Translations under genes and position numbers: made by a program
Shown: positions 42,817 through 52,988 of the stretch, in pieces
Numbering within the stretch: the first letter of the stretch is position 1
Layout: each line of letters opens with the position of its first letter
Assembly: GCF_039595395.1 (NCBI RefSeq)
Contig: NZ_JBCNLP010000006.1
Location: forward strand, 1,059,001-1,123,000
Source of the DNA: Novosphingobium sp.
Lineage (GTDB): Bacteria > Pseudomonadota > Alphaproteobacteria > Sphingomonadales > Sphingomonadaceae
Direction: 5' to 3'
Length of the DNA stretch: 64,000 nucleotides
The notes under the pieces: model-generated
What the model was told of the DNA's origin: nothing
The model's input: the letters and a program-made list of their open reading frames with translations, nothing else
The model's database searches: none

Positions 42817-44025
42817 TTACGGCAGGCTCTCGGCATACTCCGCGATATGCAGCGGATCGAACACCAGACCATCGAAAAAGCGGTTATCTTCCAGCACCAT
42901 ATCACCCTGCTGGGTGGAAACGGCGGTGATCCTGGTCAGGCTGCCCTCGACCTTGGAACTGGCCCCCGGCAACGGCTCGCCTGTCCCCAGCAGAGCGCTG
43001 CGATAGACATCGGGGCGGAAGACGCGCCCGGCCCGCTCGGCATCTTCCGCGGAAAAGCCCGTCCCGTCCCAGCGCACCATCTGCGTGTAGAGCCACTGCG
43101 CCTGACTGACCCAGGGGAAGTTGGCCGCCTCGCGATATTGGAACATGAAATCAGGGAAATACGTGAGATCGCCGCCGCGATGCAGCAACAGGCGATCAGC
43201 CAAAGCCCGCTCGATCAACCCGGCATTCCCATCCAGATATTCAGGCCGCGCGAGAATTTCGGCATGGGCCCGCAAGGCCTCGGGATCGACGAAATGCTGC
43301 GCCGCACGGCGAAGCGCCCGCACCAGAGCTTCCACCTCCCCGCGCCGCTGCTCCATCACCGGCTCGCGCATGGCCAGCACCTTTTCCACGCCGCGCCGCC
43401 AGATTTGCGCCGTGGCCAGCACGATGGTCCCCACGCCACGCTCCACCGCGACGCTGTTCCAGGGCTCGCCCACGCAGATCCCATCGACCTCGCCAGCATC
43501 CAGCGCGTCGGCGCAGAAGGGCGGCGGCACGGTGACGATCTCGACATCGCGATCAGGCTGGATACCGCAGGCCTTCAGCCAATAGCGCAGCATGTAATTG
43601 TGGCTGGAATAGCGATGCACCACGCCAAACCGCAGAGGATCGCCCGCAGAAGCCCGCTCTTGCGCCACCGCCTTCAGCGCCGCGCCAACCTCCGCCGGAA
43701 CGCCCAGCCCGCCCGCCGGATTGACCCGCGCCGCCAGATCGGGCCGCAGGGTAATCGCATTGCCGTTCAGCCCCAGCACAAAGGGCACCGACAGCGGCTG
43801 CGCCGGCCTTCCGCGCCCCAGCGTGGTGGCGATGGCCAAAGGCGCGACCATATGCGCGGCATCGGTCTGGCCATAGAGCAGGCGGTCCTGCACCGTGGCC
43901 CAGCTCACATCCTTGACCAGCGTGAGGTCCAGCCCCTCTTCGCGGGCAAAGCCGTGTTCATGCGCCAGAATGGGCAGCGCCGCATCGACAAGCGGCAGGA
44001 ATCCAATCGAAAATGCTGCGCTCAT
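42817..44025 (-). CDS. nasS: nitrate/nitrite sensor protein
   Basis: The 402-residue protein is related to the nitrate-binding proteins NrtA/CmpA but lacks a signal peptide or lipobox, as expected for the cytoplasmic sensor NasS. Signatures are FSIGFLPLVDAALPILAHEHGF at the N-terminus, YGQTDAAHM, and VDGICVGEPWN around residue 180. In Azotobacter and Paracoccus NasS binds NasT and releases it when nitrate or nitrite is bound. The ATG overlaps the nasT stop by 4 nt, so the two are made together. Confidence 0.92.
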   Translation of the reverse strand: MSAAFSIGFLPLVDAALPILAHEHGFAREEGLDLTLVKDVSWATVQDRLLYGQTDAAHMVAPLAIATTLGRGRPAQPLSVPFVLGLNGNAITLRPDLAARVNPAGGLGVPAEVGAALKAVAQERASAGDPLRFGVVHRYSSHNYMLRYWLKACGIQPDRDVEIVTVPPPFCADALDAGEVDGICVGEPWNSVAVERGVGTIVLATAQIWRRGVEKVLAMREPVMEQRRGEVEALVRALRRAAQHFVDPEALRAHAEILARPEYLDGNAGLIERALADRLLLHRGGDLTYFPDFMFQYREAANFPWVSQAQWLYTQMVRWDGTGFSAEDAERAGRVFRPDVYRSALLGTGEPLPGASSKVEGSLTRITAVSTQQGDMVLEDNRFFDGLVFDPLHIAEYAESLP

Positions 44026-44657
44026 AAGGCGCCTCCCAGCAGATTATGCGCGGTGACGACCGCTTCGGCGATATCGGCGATGCGGCGGCCCTGGTTCATC
44101 GCGGTCTTGCGCAATTCGGCATAGGCTTCGGGCTCGCTCAGGCGGCGGGTGGTCATCAGGATGCGCTTGGCGCCATCGATCGCGTCGCGCTCGGCCAGGC
44201 GCCCGCGTGCCTCGGCCAAATCGGTCTGCAGCCGGGAATAGGCGCTGAAACGCCGGATCGCCAGATCGAGAATGGGCCTTATGCGATGCGGCGCAAAGCC
44301 ATCCACCACATAGGCCGAGACGCCCGCATCGATGCTGGCGCCGATCGATTCCTCATCCGATTCGTCCACGAACATGGCGATGGGCCGGTCCAGCACGCGG
44401 CTGACGGTGAAATATTCCTCCAACACGTCGCGACTGGGATTGCCCAGATCCATCAACACGATATCGGGGTCGATCTGCGCCATGCGCGCCACCAGCCCAC
44501 GCCGTTCGGTCACGACGAAAAGCTCGCAATCTTCCAGAGCGGCGAACCCTTCGCCGATCACCGCGGCACGGGTTGCGCTTTCATCGACAATGGCCACACG
44601 CATACGCGCGAGGGTGGCGCGCGGAGCGGCGCTTGGCAATGGGGCATCCTTCATCAT
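44022..44657 (-). CDS. nasT: ANTAR-domain antitermination regulator
   Basis: The 211-residue protein has an N-terminal receiver-like domain (about 19-135; RVAIVDES, DPDIVLMDLGNPSRD) without a fully normal phosphorylation site, and a C-terminal ANTAR RNA-binding domain (about 145-205; ERDAIDGAKRILMTTRRLSEPEAYAELRKTAMNQGRRIADIA). NasT binds leader hairpins and prevents termination when freed from NasS. Two matching leaders, nirB and the porin, lie downstream in this window. The start may be the ATG at 44657 or an internal one at 44603 that begins at the conserved MRVAIVDES. Confidence 0.93.
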   Translation of the reverse strand: MMKDAPLPSAAPRATLARMRVAIVDESATRAAVIGEGFAALEDCELFVVTERRGLVARMAQIDPDIVLMDLGNPSRDVLEEYFTVSRVLDRPIAMFVDESDEESIGASIDAGVSAYVVDGFAPHRIRPILDLAIRRFSAYSRLQTDLAEARGRLAERDAIDGAKRILMTTRRLSEPEAYAELRKTAMNQGRRIADIAEAVVTAHNLLGGAL

Positions 44658-44846
44658 CCTACGTCATTTCGCACTTGCATCATGAACCACGAATCGGCAT
44701 TCTTGTTGTCACAGCCTTCCGCAAGGACGCGGATGGCTCTTTCGGAACCGACGTGATGCGGTTCCTCCCTTTTCTTCGCTTCGGCAATGGCGCCGCCGGT
44801 TCCGCTTCGCAGGACCCGGTCTTCCTTTGGGAAATCCGCCATGCCG

Positions 44847-46535
44847 TCAGCGCCTCACCAGCGATATCACCAGAGCCACCAGCAACAGCAAGCACAGAAG
44901 CTGCCAGAAGCGCACCGGGTGGCGCTCGATCAAGGGCACGCTGCGCAGACGGCGCCGGGGCACAGCCGCTCCACCCTCCAGCGCGCGCAGCAGATCGACG
45001 ACATCGCCGAAACGCTCGCCCGGTTCGATGGCGACGCAGCGCATCAGCACCGCCTCCAGCCAGGCTGGCAGATCAGGGCGAGCCTTGCCGGGCGCCTCGG
45101 GGCGGCGGAAGCGCGGGCGGCTGAAAGCCTCGACCTCGCCATAGGGCCAGATCTCGGTGAAAAGACGCCACAGGCAGATGCCCAGCGCGAACTGGTCGGT
45201 GGCCTCGTTGCCGGGTTGCCCGTCGAACATTTCGGGCGCCATATAGGCCGGGCTGCCGGGGATTTCGTCTCCGGCAAAATCCTCGACGCGCGGCAGGCGC
45301 GCGACGCCCAGATCGATCAGCCGCAAGCCGCCATCCTGCGTCAGGATCACATTGTCCGGCTTAATGTCGCGGTGGATGATGCTGAGGCGATGCAGCGCCG
45401 CAACGCCGCGCGTCAGGGCAATGGCGATGTGCAATCCTTCCTTCAGGCCGACGGGATGGGCCAGACGCTCCTCCAGCGTCTGCCCAGCGTAATGGGGCTG
45501 CACGCCGTAGAGCCGGGTCTGCCGCTCGGCGGCCACCGGCCAGGCCGCGCCGACGAAGGGACTGTCCACCCGGCTGCCCACCAGCATCTCGCGGGTGAAG
45601 GCCGCCCGCGCGCCCGTTTCGGAGAGCAGCGCCAGCTTGGGGAATTTCACCACCACCTGCTGCCCGCTCACGCTGTCGCTGGCGAGGAACAAGCGGGTGT
45701 AGCGCCCATCGGAGAGCATGCGGCCAAGCTGGAAACCATCGACACTCTCGCCCTCCACCGGCGGAGGCAGGATGGGCAGTGCGGCCAGATCACCGGCGAT
45801 GGCATCGTGATCCAGCGCGGGCAGGCTGACCACATCGATCACCAAAGCGGTTGCATTGTCCTGCCCGCCAGCACTCAGCGCCGCCTCGACAATCGCCTCG
45901 GCATCGGCCTGAGCCGAGCGCCGCGCGCCCAGCAGATCGGCCAGACGGCGCGTCCCCAGCACTCCATGCACACCATCGCTGGTGAGCAGCAGGCGATCAT
46001 GCTCGGCCAGCGCCAGCTCGTGGTGATCGAGCCGCAGATGCTCCTCCAGACCGAGCCCGCGCAGCAGGATATGGCGCCGGTCCGGATGCGAATGGGTGTG
46101 GTCGGTGGTGATCTGCGCCAGACGGTCGCCGCGCAGATGCCAGGCGCGGCTGTCGCCCACATGCAGCACATGGGCCTTGCGACCACGTATCACCAATCCG
46201 GTAAAAGTGGTCGCACTATGCGCCATGCCGTCACCACGCCCCATCGCGGTCAGCCAGCGGTTGAAGGGCGCCATCACGCGGTCCACGGCAGCGGCCACGC
46301 CGATCGTGTCGGGCTGGGCGTAATAGCCCTCGATCATCGCGCGCACGGCCAGTTCCGCCGCCACGCGCCCCGCCTTGCCGCCGCTGACCCCGTCAGCCAG
46401 CGCGGCGGCCATGCCATGGCGGGCGCGCTCCCCCTCGCTGCCCAGCCATGCGCCGGCGAAATCCTGATTGTCCGGGCGCGGTCCCTGCCGGGTCGCCCAG
46501 CCCACCGCCGCCCACAATCGTCCTGCCTGTATCAA
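44847..46535 (-). CDS. PP2C phosphatase - serine/threonine kinase fusion with C-terminal membrane anchor
   Basis: The protein of about 562 residues joins two opposed activities. A PP2C-type phosphatase (about 5-240; RPDNQDF, LADGVSGG, HVGDSRAW, LTSDGVHG, GGQDNATALV) precedes a Hanks-type kinase (about 258-510; VVKFPKLALL, IHRDIKPDNVIL, LIDLGVARL, YMAPEMF). One transmembrane helix lies at the end (FWQLLCLLLLVALVISLV). The kinase DFG motif is DLG. I chose the TTG at 46535, which has a GGGAGG ribosome binding site 8 nt upstream. An ATG at 46631 would overlap the narK start and the divergent promoter. Lying between nasT and narK, it may set nitrate transport or reductase activity by phosphorylation; the target is unknown. 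Confidence 0.85.
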   Translation of the reverse strand: MIQAGRLWAAVGWATRQGPRPDNQDFAGAWLGSEGERARHGMAAALADGVSGGKAGRVAAELAVRAMIEGYYAQPDTIGVAAAVDRVMAPFNRWLTAMGRGDGMAHSATTFTGLVIRGRKAHVLHVGDSRAWHLRGDRLAQITTDHTHSHPDRRHILLRGLGLEEHLRLDHHELALAEHDRLLLTSDGVHGVLGTRRLADLLGARRSAQADAEAIVEAALSAGGQDNATALVIDVVSLPALDHDAIAGDLAALPILPPPVEGESVDGFQLGRMLSDGRYTRLFLASDSVSGQQVVVKFPKLALLSETGARAAFTREMLVGSRVDSPFVGAAWPVAAERQTRLYGVQPHYAGQTLEERLAHPVGLKEGLHIAIALTRGVAALHRLSIIHRDIKPDNVILTQDGGLRLIDLGVARLPRVEDFAGDEIPGSPAYMAPEMFDGQPGNEATDQFALGICLWRLFTEIWPYGEVEAFSRPRFRRPEAPGKARPDLPAWLEAVLMRCVAIEPGERFGDVVDLLRALEGGAAVPRRRLRSVPLIERHPVRFWQLLCLLLLVALVISLVRR

Positions 46536-46586
46536 CGCCTGGCCCTCCCCCGTGCACACATGCACGCGATGGGAGCCGCCATGCCC

Positions 46587-46611
46587 CCGGCCCGTCAAGC
46601 CGGTTTCTCTT
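46587..46611 (+). other. hairpin and T-rich tail before narK
   Basis: CCGGC/GCCGG with a 7-nt loop is followed by TTTCTCTT, 20 nt before the narK ATG. It resembles a weak attenuator. I find no clear A1/G4 hexaloop upstream of it, so NasT control of narK is not supported here. Confidence 0.25.
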
Positions 46612-46630
46612 GCCTTGGGGGAGCACATCA

Positions 46631-47854
46631 ATGACCGATACTTCGTTCTGGAAATCGGGCCACCGGCCCACGCTGATCATGGCGTTCCTGTATTTCGACG
46701 TGGCCTTCATGGTGTGGAACCTGCTAGGCCCGCTGGCGCCGATCTTTTCCAAGGCGCTGGGCCTGTCGCCCGCCGAAAAGGGCTTTGTCGTCGCCGTGCC
46801 GACGCTGGCGGGGGCGGTGCTGCGTCTGGTCAACGGCTTTCTGGCCGACCGCATCGGGCAGAAGACCACCGGCATCATCAGCCAGACCATCGTCATCCTC
46901 GGCCTGCTGACCATCTGGCACTTCGGCGTCGAGACGATGAACGGGCTGATCGCGCTGGGCATGGTGCTGGGCTTTGCCGGAGCCGCCTTTGCCGTGGCGC
47001 TGCCCATGGCCGGGCGCTGGTATCCGCCCGAGCATCAGGGCAAGGCGATGGGCATTGCGGGCATGGGCAATTCGGGCACAGTCTTCGCCGCGCTCTTCGC
47101 CCCGCTGCTGGCCAAGACCTTCGGCTGGACCAATGTGCTGGCGCTGGCCACCATTCCCGCCGCGCTGGTGCTGGCCGCTTTCGTGATCTTCGCCAAGGAC
47201 AGCCCCAACCAGCCCGAGACCAAGCCGCTGGGCGCTTACGTGGCGGGCTATTTCAAGATGCTGGCTCAGGCCGATGCCTGGTGGTTTATCCTGTTCTATG
47301 GCGTCACCTTCGGCGGCTTTGTCGGCCTGTCGTCCTCCATGCCGATCTTCTACACCACCGAACTGGGACTGAGCCCGATCCTTGCGGGCTATGCCACGGC
47401 GGCCTGTGTCTTTGCCGGATCGATGGTGCGCCCGCTGGGCGGCGCGCTGGCGGATCGCATCGGCGGGATCAAGACGCTGAGCCTCGTCTATGCCGGTGCC
47501 GCCGTGTTGCTGGGAGGCATCGCCACGGCGCCGGTGTCGCTGCCGGTGATCCTGCCGCTGTTCCTGCTGGTGATGGCGACGCTGGGCGTGGGCAATGGCG
47601 CGGTGTTCCAGCTTGTGCCTCAGCGCTTCCGGCACGAGATCGGCGTGATGACCGGGCTGGTCGGTTTTGGCGGCGGTGTCGGCGGGTTCTACCTCGCCTC
47701 CTCGCTGGGGCTGGCCAAGCAGTATACCGGATCGCAGTCGATGGGCTTTCTGGTCTTTGCCGCTCTGGCGCTGATTGCCCTGACGGGTCTGACCAGCGTG
47801 AAGCGTCGCTGGCGCACGACTTGGGGCGCCGCCGTTCAGGGCGTGCGGATCTGA
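46631..47854 (+). CDS. narK: nitrate/nitrite MFS transporter
   Basis: The 407-residue protein has 12 membrane helices and the nitrate/nitrite porter signatures: MVWNLLGPLAP near residue 25, GFAGAAFAVALPMAGRWYPPEHQGKAMGIAGMGNSG in helix 5, and VGFGGGVGGFYL in helix 11. It brings nitrate across the inner membrane. A GGGGGAG ribosome binding site lies 7 nt before the ATG. nasA starts 2 bp after its stop, so transporter and reductase form one operon. The divergent kinase-phosphatase shares the promoter region. Confidence 0.93.
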   Translation: MTDTSFWKSGHRPTLIMAFLYFDVAFMVWNLLGPLAPIFSKALGLSPAEKGFVVAVPTLAGAVLRLVNGFLADRIGQKTTGIISQTIVILGLLTIWHFGVETMNGLIALGMVLGFAGAAFAVALPMAGRWYPPEHQGKAMGIAGMGNSGTVFAALFAPLLAKTFGWTNVLALATIPAALVLAAFVIFAKDSPNQPETKPLGAYVAGYFKMLAQADAWWFILFYGVTFGGFVGLSSSMPIFYTTELGLSPILAGYATAACVFAGSMVRPLGGALADRIGGIKTLSLVYAGAAVLLGGIATAPVSLPVILPLFLLVMATLGVGNGAVFQLVPQRFRHEIGVMTGLVGFGGGVGGFYLASSLGLAKQYTGSQSMGFLVFAALALIALTGLTSVKRRWRTTWGAAVQGVRI

Positions 47855-47856
47855 CC

Positions 47857-50800
47857 ATGGCGCCTGCGCAGCCCTCCAAACACATCAAAAGCGTCTGCCC
47901 CTATTGCGGTGTCGGCTGCGGTATCGTGATGGAGGTGCAGGAGGGCCGCATCACCAAGGTCAGCGGCGACAAGAGCCACCCCACCAACTTCGGCCGCCTC
48001 TGCACCAAGGGGGGAAGCTGCCACACGCCTGTCACCGCGCCAGGGCGGGCCGACAAGGCCTATGCAAGGCTGGAGGGCAGCAGCGATCAGGGCGCGATCC
48101 CGATGGATGAGGCGATTGCGCTGACGGCAAAGGGTCTGCGCCACATCATCGACGAGCATGGGCCCGATGCGGTGTCGTTCTACGTGTCGGGGCAGATGTC
48201 GCTGGAGGCGCAGTACCTCGCCAACAAGCTGGGCAAGGGCTTCATCGGCACCAACAACATCGAGTCCAACTCGCGCCTCTGCATGGCCAGCGCCGGCAGC
48301 GGCTACAAGCTGTCGCTGGGCGCCGACGGCCCGCCGGGCTCGTACCAGGATTTCGACCGGGCCGATCTGTTCTTCGTGATCGGCGCCAACATGGCCGACT
48401 GCCACCCGATCCTGTTCCTGCGCATGATGGACCGGGTCAAGGCGGGCGCCAAGCTGATCGTGGTCGATCCGCGCCGCACCGCCACCGCCGACAAGGCCGA
48501 CCTGTTCCTGCAGATCAAGCCCGGCACCGACCTGGCGCTGCTCAACGGGCTGCTGCATCTGCTGCATGCCGACGGCCAGACCGACGCGGCCTTCATCGCC
48601 GCGCACACGGAAGGCTGGGAGGCGATGCCGGCCTTCCTGGCCGACTATCCCACCGCGCAAGGTGGCCGAGCATCACCGGCCTGGCCGAGGCGGACCTGCG
48701 CCGCGCCGCGCACCATGATCGGCGAGGCGGGCGAATGGATGAGCTGCTGGACCATGGGGCTGAACCAGAGCACCCACGGCACCTGGAACACCAATGCGAT
48801 CTGCAACCTGCACCTGGCCACCGGCGCGATCTGCCGGCCCGGCAGCGGCCCGTTCTCGCTGACCGGCCAGCCCAACGCGATGGGCGGGCGCGAGATGGGC
48901 TACATGGGGCCCGGCCTGCCGGGCCAGCGCTCGCACTTTGAGCGAGGCTGACCGTCGTTTCACCGAAGAGGTCTGGGGCATCGCGCCGGGCACGTTGCAG
49001 GTCGAGGCGGGCACGCCCTCGGGCGGGGGCACGATCGCGCTGTTCGAGGAGATGGCGGCGGGCGAGATGAAGGCCTGCTGGATCATCTGCACCAACCCGG
49101 TGGCCAGCGTCGCCAACCGCCAGAAGGTGATCGCCGGCACTGCAAGCCGGCGGAGCTGGTGATCGCGCAGGACGCCTTTCTCGATACCGAAACCAACCGC
49201 TATGCCGACATCCTGCTGCCGGGCGCGCTGTGGGCCGAGGCCGAGGGCGTGATGATCAACTCCGAACGCAACCTGACGCTGATGCGGCAGGCCGTGCCGC
49301 CCCCGGGCGAGGCGCTGGCCGACTGGCAGATCATCGCCCGCGTGGCCTGCGCGATGGGCTATGGGCAAGGGTTCAGCTATGGCTCGGCATCCGAAGTGTT
49401 CGAGGAAATCCGCCGCTTCGCCAATCCCAAGACGGGCTATGATATCTCCGGCGCCAGCCATGCCGCCTTGCGCGAAACACCGATGCAATGGCCCTGCCCG
49501 ACCGGTGCGGCGTCGGACCGCAACCCGATCCGCTATCTGGACAATGGGGCCGATCAGCCCACCATCATTTTCCCCACCGAAGGCGGCAAGGCCTTCTTCC
49601 TGCCCCGCCCCCATCTGGCGGCCAAGGAAATGCCCGATGCCGATTTTCCGCTGGTGCTCAACACCGGGCGCCTGCAGCACCAGTGGCACACGCTGACCAA
49701 GACCGGCAAGGTGCCGATGCTCAACAAGCTGAACCCCGGCCCCTTCGTCGAAGTCCATCCCGAGGATGCGCAGGCTCTGGGCATCGGCGCGGACGACCGC
49801 GTCGAGATACGTTCGCGGCGGGGCCGCGCCGTGCTGCCCGCCGTGGTGAGCGACCGGGTGAGGCCGGGCAATTGCTTTGCCCCCTTCCACTGGAACGATG
49901 TCTTCGGGGACGATCTGGCCATCAATGCGGTGACCAGCGACGCCATCGACCCCATCTCGATGCAGCCGGATTTCAAGTTTTCCGCCGTCGCCCTGACCCG
50001 TCTGTCGGGGCCTGTCGTGGTCGAAGAGATCGCTGACGACACCGCCGCCCGGACCTCATCCAGCAGGGAGCCCGCCATGAGCGTGCCAGCCTCCTCCGCC
50101 CCGTCCGTCGCAGACGCTTTGGCCACATTTCTGCGGCTTCCGCCCGCGCCGATCGAGCTGTCGATGGCCGAGCAGCACTATATGGGCGGCTTCACGCAAG
50201 GCCTGCGCATGCAGGGCCAGTCCGAACACGCCATTCCCTTCGTGCCGGACCATGCGCCTTTCGACCGGGATCGCCGCCATGCTATCAACGGCCTGCTGGC
50301 GGGGCTTTATGCGCGCATGCCCGCGCCTTTGCCGCTGGTGGCACAAGCCGTCGCCGCGCCTGCGCCGCAACGCGATGTGCTGATCCTCTGGGCCTCGCAG
50401 ACCGGCAATGCGCAGGATGCCGCCGAGCGCTGTGCCGAGACCCTGAGCGCTCAGGCCATCGCCGCGCGCCACCTGCCCATGGAAGAGGTCGCCCCCACAA
50501 CGCTGGCCGAGGCATCGCATGTGCTGGTGCTGGCCAGCACCTTTGGTGATGGCGATCCGCCCGACAATGGCGCCAGCTTCTGGCAGGCGCTGGCGCGGGA
50601 GGACGCGCCCCGGCTGGATCATCTCTCCTTCGCCGTGCTGGCCTTTGGCGATTCCAGCTATGACCAGTTCTGCGGCTTCGGGCGCAAGATGGATGCCAGG
50701 CTGGAGGCACTGGGCGCGCGCCGACTGGTCGACCGCGTCGATTGCGAACCCGATCATGATGGCGCCGATCTGGCATGGATCAACAGCGTGATCCCCGCCT

Positions 50801-52002
50801 TGGCCGCTCCAGCCCTACCTGCTCCGACACTGCTTGCCGAGCCTGCCCAGCCCGTGGCCGCCCCCTCGCCTGCCGCGAAGCCCAGCCACGACCGCAAGAA
50901 CCCGCTGACCACCACGCTGGTGACCAATCACCTGCTGTCCGCGCCCACCTCGCAAAAGGAGGTGCGGCAGTTCGGCTTCAACCTTGCCGGGCATGATCTG
51001 CCCTATCAGGCGGGCGATGCTCTGGGCGTCTGGCCGGTCAACTGCCCCGATCTGGTCGGCGAGATCCTGACCCGGCTCGACCTGCATCCCGAAGCGCCCG
51101 TGGCGCTGGCGGGCAAGGATGACATGGCCCTGCGCGACGCCCTGACCCATCATCTGGACATCACCCGCCCGACCAAGGCCTTTCTCGACATGGTCGCCGC
51201 GCGCGATCCCGAGGCCGCCTTCGCCCCCCTGCTCGGCCCCGAGCACAAGGAGGATCTGGATGGCTGGCTGTGGGGACGCCAGATGGTCGATGCGCTGCAT
51301 GCCTCCACGCTGGCGCTGCCGCCTCAGGCGCTGGTCGATGCGCTTAAACCGCTGCAACCGCGTCTTTATTCCATTTCATCGAGCCCGCGCGTGCATCCCG
51401 ATGAGGTGCAGCTCTCGGTCTCCGTGGTGCGCTGGAAGCAGCAGCATGTGATGCGCAAGGGGGTCTGTTCTAGCTTTCTGGCGGACCGTGCGGGGCAGCA
51501 GGGCGCGCGCATCTTCCTGCAGCCCTCGCCGCATTTCCGTCCCCCCGCCGATCTTGCGCGCGACTGCATCATGATCGGCCCGGGCACCGGCATCGCGCCC
51601 TTTCGCGGCTTTCTGCAGGACCGGCAGGCGACAGGCGCCAAGGGCCGCAACTGGCTGTTCTTTGGCGAGCAGCATGAAAGCAGCGATTTCTATTACCGCG
51701 ACCAGATCAGCGCCTGGGCCGCGCAGGGGCATCTGGCCCGGCTGTCGCTGGCCTTCTCCCGCGATCAGGCGGAGAAGATCTATGTTCAGCACCGCATGAT
51801 CGAACAGGGCGCCGACCTGTGGAGCTGGATCGAGGGCGGCGCTCATATCTATGTCTGCGGCGATGCCAGCCGCATGGCCAAGGATGTCGATACCGCCCTG
51901 CTGCGCATCATCGCCGACCATGCGGGCATGGATCATGACCGGGCCCGCGATTATCTCGCCGCCATGCAAAAGGACAAACGTTACGTAAGAGACGTTTACT
52001 GA
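47857..52002 (+). pseudogene. nasA: nitrate reductase - CysJ-like flavoprotein fusion, disrupted by frameshifts
   Basis: The intact gene would encode about 1,380 residues. First comes a molybdopterin-guanine-dinucleotide nitrate reductase with an N-terminal [4Fe-4S] motif (CPYCGVGCG...CTKGG), then its C-terminal molybdopterin-binding domain (HTLTKTGKVPMLN, about 49690). Around codon 735 a linker leads into a flavodoxin domain (ILWASQTGNAQDAAER), an FAD domain (RLYSISSSPR) and an NADPH-binding end (GPGTGIAPFRGFL, YVCGDASRMAKDV). This layout lets the reductase draw electrons directly from NADPH; related fusions are known. As sequenced it is broken by small indels near 48655-48715, 48935-48945 and 49141-49152. 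Between breaks the protein is perfectly conserved, suggesting recent damage or sequence error. Confidence 0.85.
48650..49155 (+). other. indel-rich segment of nasA
   Basis: Within about 500 bp the nasA frame shifts several times. Near 48655-48715 three small indels within about 60 bp garble VAEITGLAEADLRRAA and then cancel. Near 48940 SALSEADRRF is lost to a stop. Near 49141-49152 two extra bases shift IAGLQAAELVIAQDAF. Neighbouring sequence is clean. A low-quality or patched assembly segment would explain this better than natural decay. Confidence 0.7.
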
Positions 52003-52988
52003 GGGCACCGCCCGAGACTGGGCACATCCGTCCCCCAGCGGGCCAACAGCGCATGGCTGATCCGCGCCGACGGAGCCATGCCGCAAGGCCCGGCCAGCCG
52101 TCGCTCGGCACGCAGCAGAGCGGCATCGTCCTGCACCCATCCCTGATCCGCCGCGAAATTGATCCGGCAGGCAGGTGTGAGCGCTGGAACGGGCACGCGA
52201 TCGGCAGGCCGGTCGGCAAGGATGGCGGCAGCTTGCAACCAGCGCGCCACCGGCTGGCCATCGGCGCCCGGCAAGGCATGCGCGCAGGCTTGATCGGCGA
52301 TCTGCCGCGCCGGCAGCCCCCGGCGCATCGCTTCGGCAAGGCCGAGGATATGGTGCGCGCCCGTGCCCGCCACGCTCAGTTCCGGGCGCGTCGTGCCATC
52401 GGCCTGCCAGGGGAGGATCAGCGCCTTGGCCCAGTCATGCCACAGGATCGCGGCGCGCCATTCATCGCTGTCGATATGAGGATAGGCCCGTGCCAGCCGG
52501 GCTCCGCGCGCCAGATTGCCTGCCGTATGCCCGGCCAGCCCGCCCGGCCAGCTATGATGCGAATGGCTGTTCCCGCCCGCTGCTGTCAGGACTGGCCAGA
52601 GCAGATGCGGACAGGGCCCATCCTCGCCGGGCAGCGGGGGGAACAGGCCGGCGCGGGCGGCCTCCATCGGCAGGGCAGCGGGGAGGAAACCCGCCGCCTT
52701 GAGCCGCTCGACAATCGCCTCCTGCTCCGCCGTACCCTGCGCGACGCGATGGTGGATGCAATTGCCCGGCTCAAGCAACGCCTCACGGCTTTCGCGGGCC
52801 AGAAGGGGATCGCGCAGCGCCATGACATTGCGCTCCACCGCCTGCCGCGCGCGGCGATAAAGGGGCGATGCCTCCGCCATGCGCGCCATGTCCTGATTGA
52901 AGGAAGCGGCATCGGCCAAAACTCTGCCCGCGCCGCCGCCAAGGGCCAGCACAAACCCCAGCATCGCTGTCAGCAGCCTAGAACGCAT
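51996..52988 (-). CDS. exported HD-domain-like hydrolase of unknown function
   Basis: The 330-residue protein has a signal peptide (about 1-25, ending GRVLADA). A mature region follows with histidine-aspartate clusters that resemble a metal-dependent HD phosphohydrolase: SHHSWPGGLAGHTAGN (about 143-158), ILWHDWAKAL (about 181-190), GTGAHHILGLAEAM and ACAHALPG. An HD fold in the periplasm acting on a phosphate ester would suit the neighbouring phosphatase genes, but the assignment rests on motif spacing only. The ATG overlaps the 3' end of the upstream TonB receptor gene by 11 bp, so it is the last gene of the sigma/FecR/receptor operon. It converges on nasA with a 7-bp overlap. Confidence 0.75.
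   Translation of the reverse strand: MRSRLLTAMLGFVLALGGGAGRVLADAASFNQDMARMAEASPLYRRARQAVERNVMALRDPLLARESREALLEPGNCIHHRVAQGTAEQEAIVERLKAAGFLPAALPMEAARAGLFPPLPGEDGPCPHLLWPVLTAAGGNSHSHHSWPGGLAGHTAGNLARGARLARAYPHIDSDEWRAAILWHDWAKALILPWQADGTTRPELSVAGTGAHHILGLAEAMRRGLPARQIADQACAHALPGADGQPVARWLQAAAILADRPADRVPVPALTPACRINFAADQGWVQDDAALLRAERRLAGPCGMAPSARISHALLARWGTDVPSLGRCPQ

Noticed and set aside
46587..46611. NasT-controlled attenuator upstream of narK
   Set aside because: There is a weak hairpin with T-rich tail, but no hexaloop with A1/G4 overlapping it, unlike the nirB and porin leaders.
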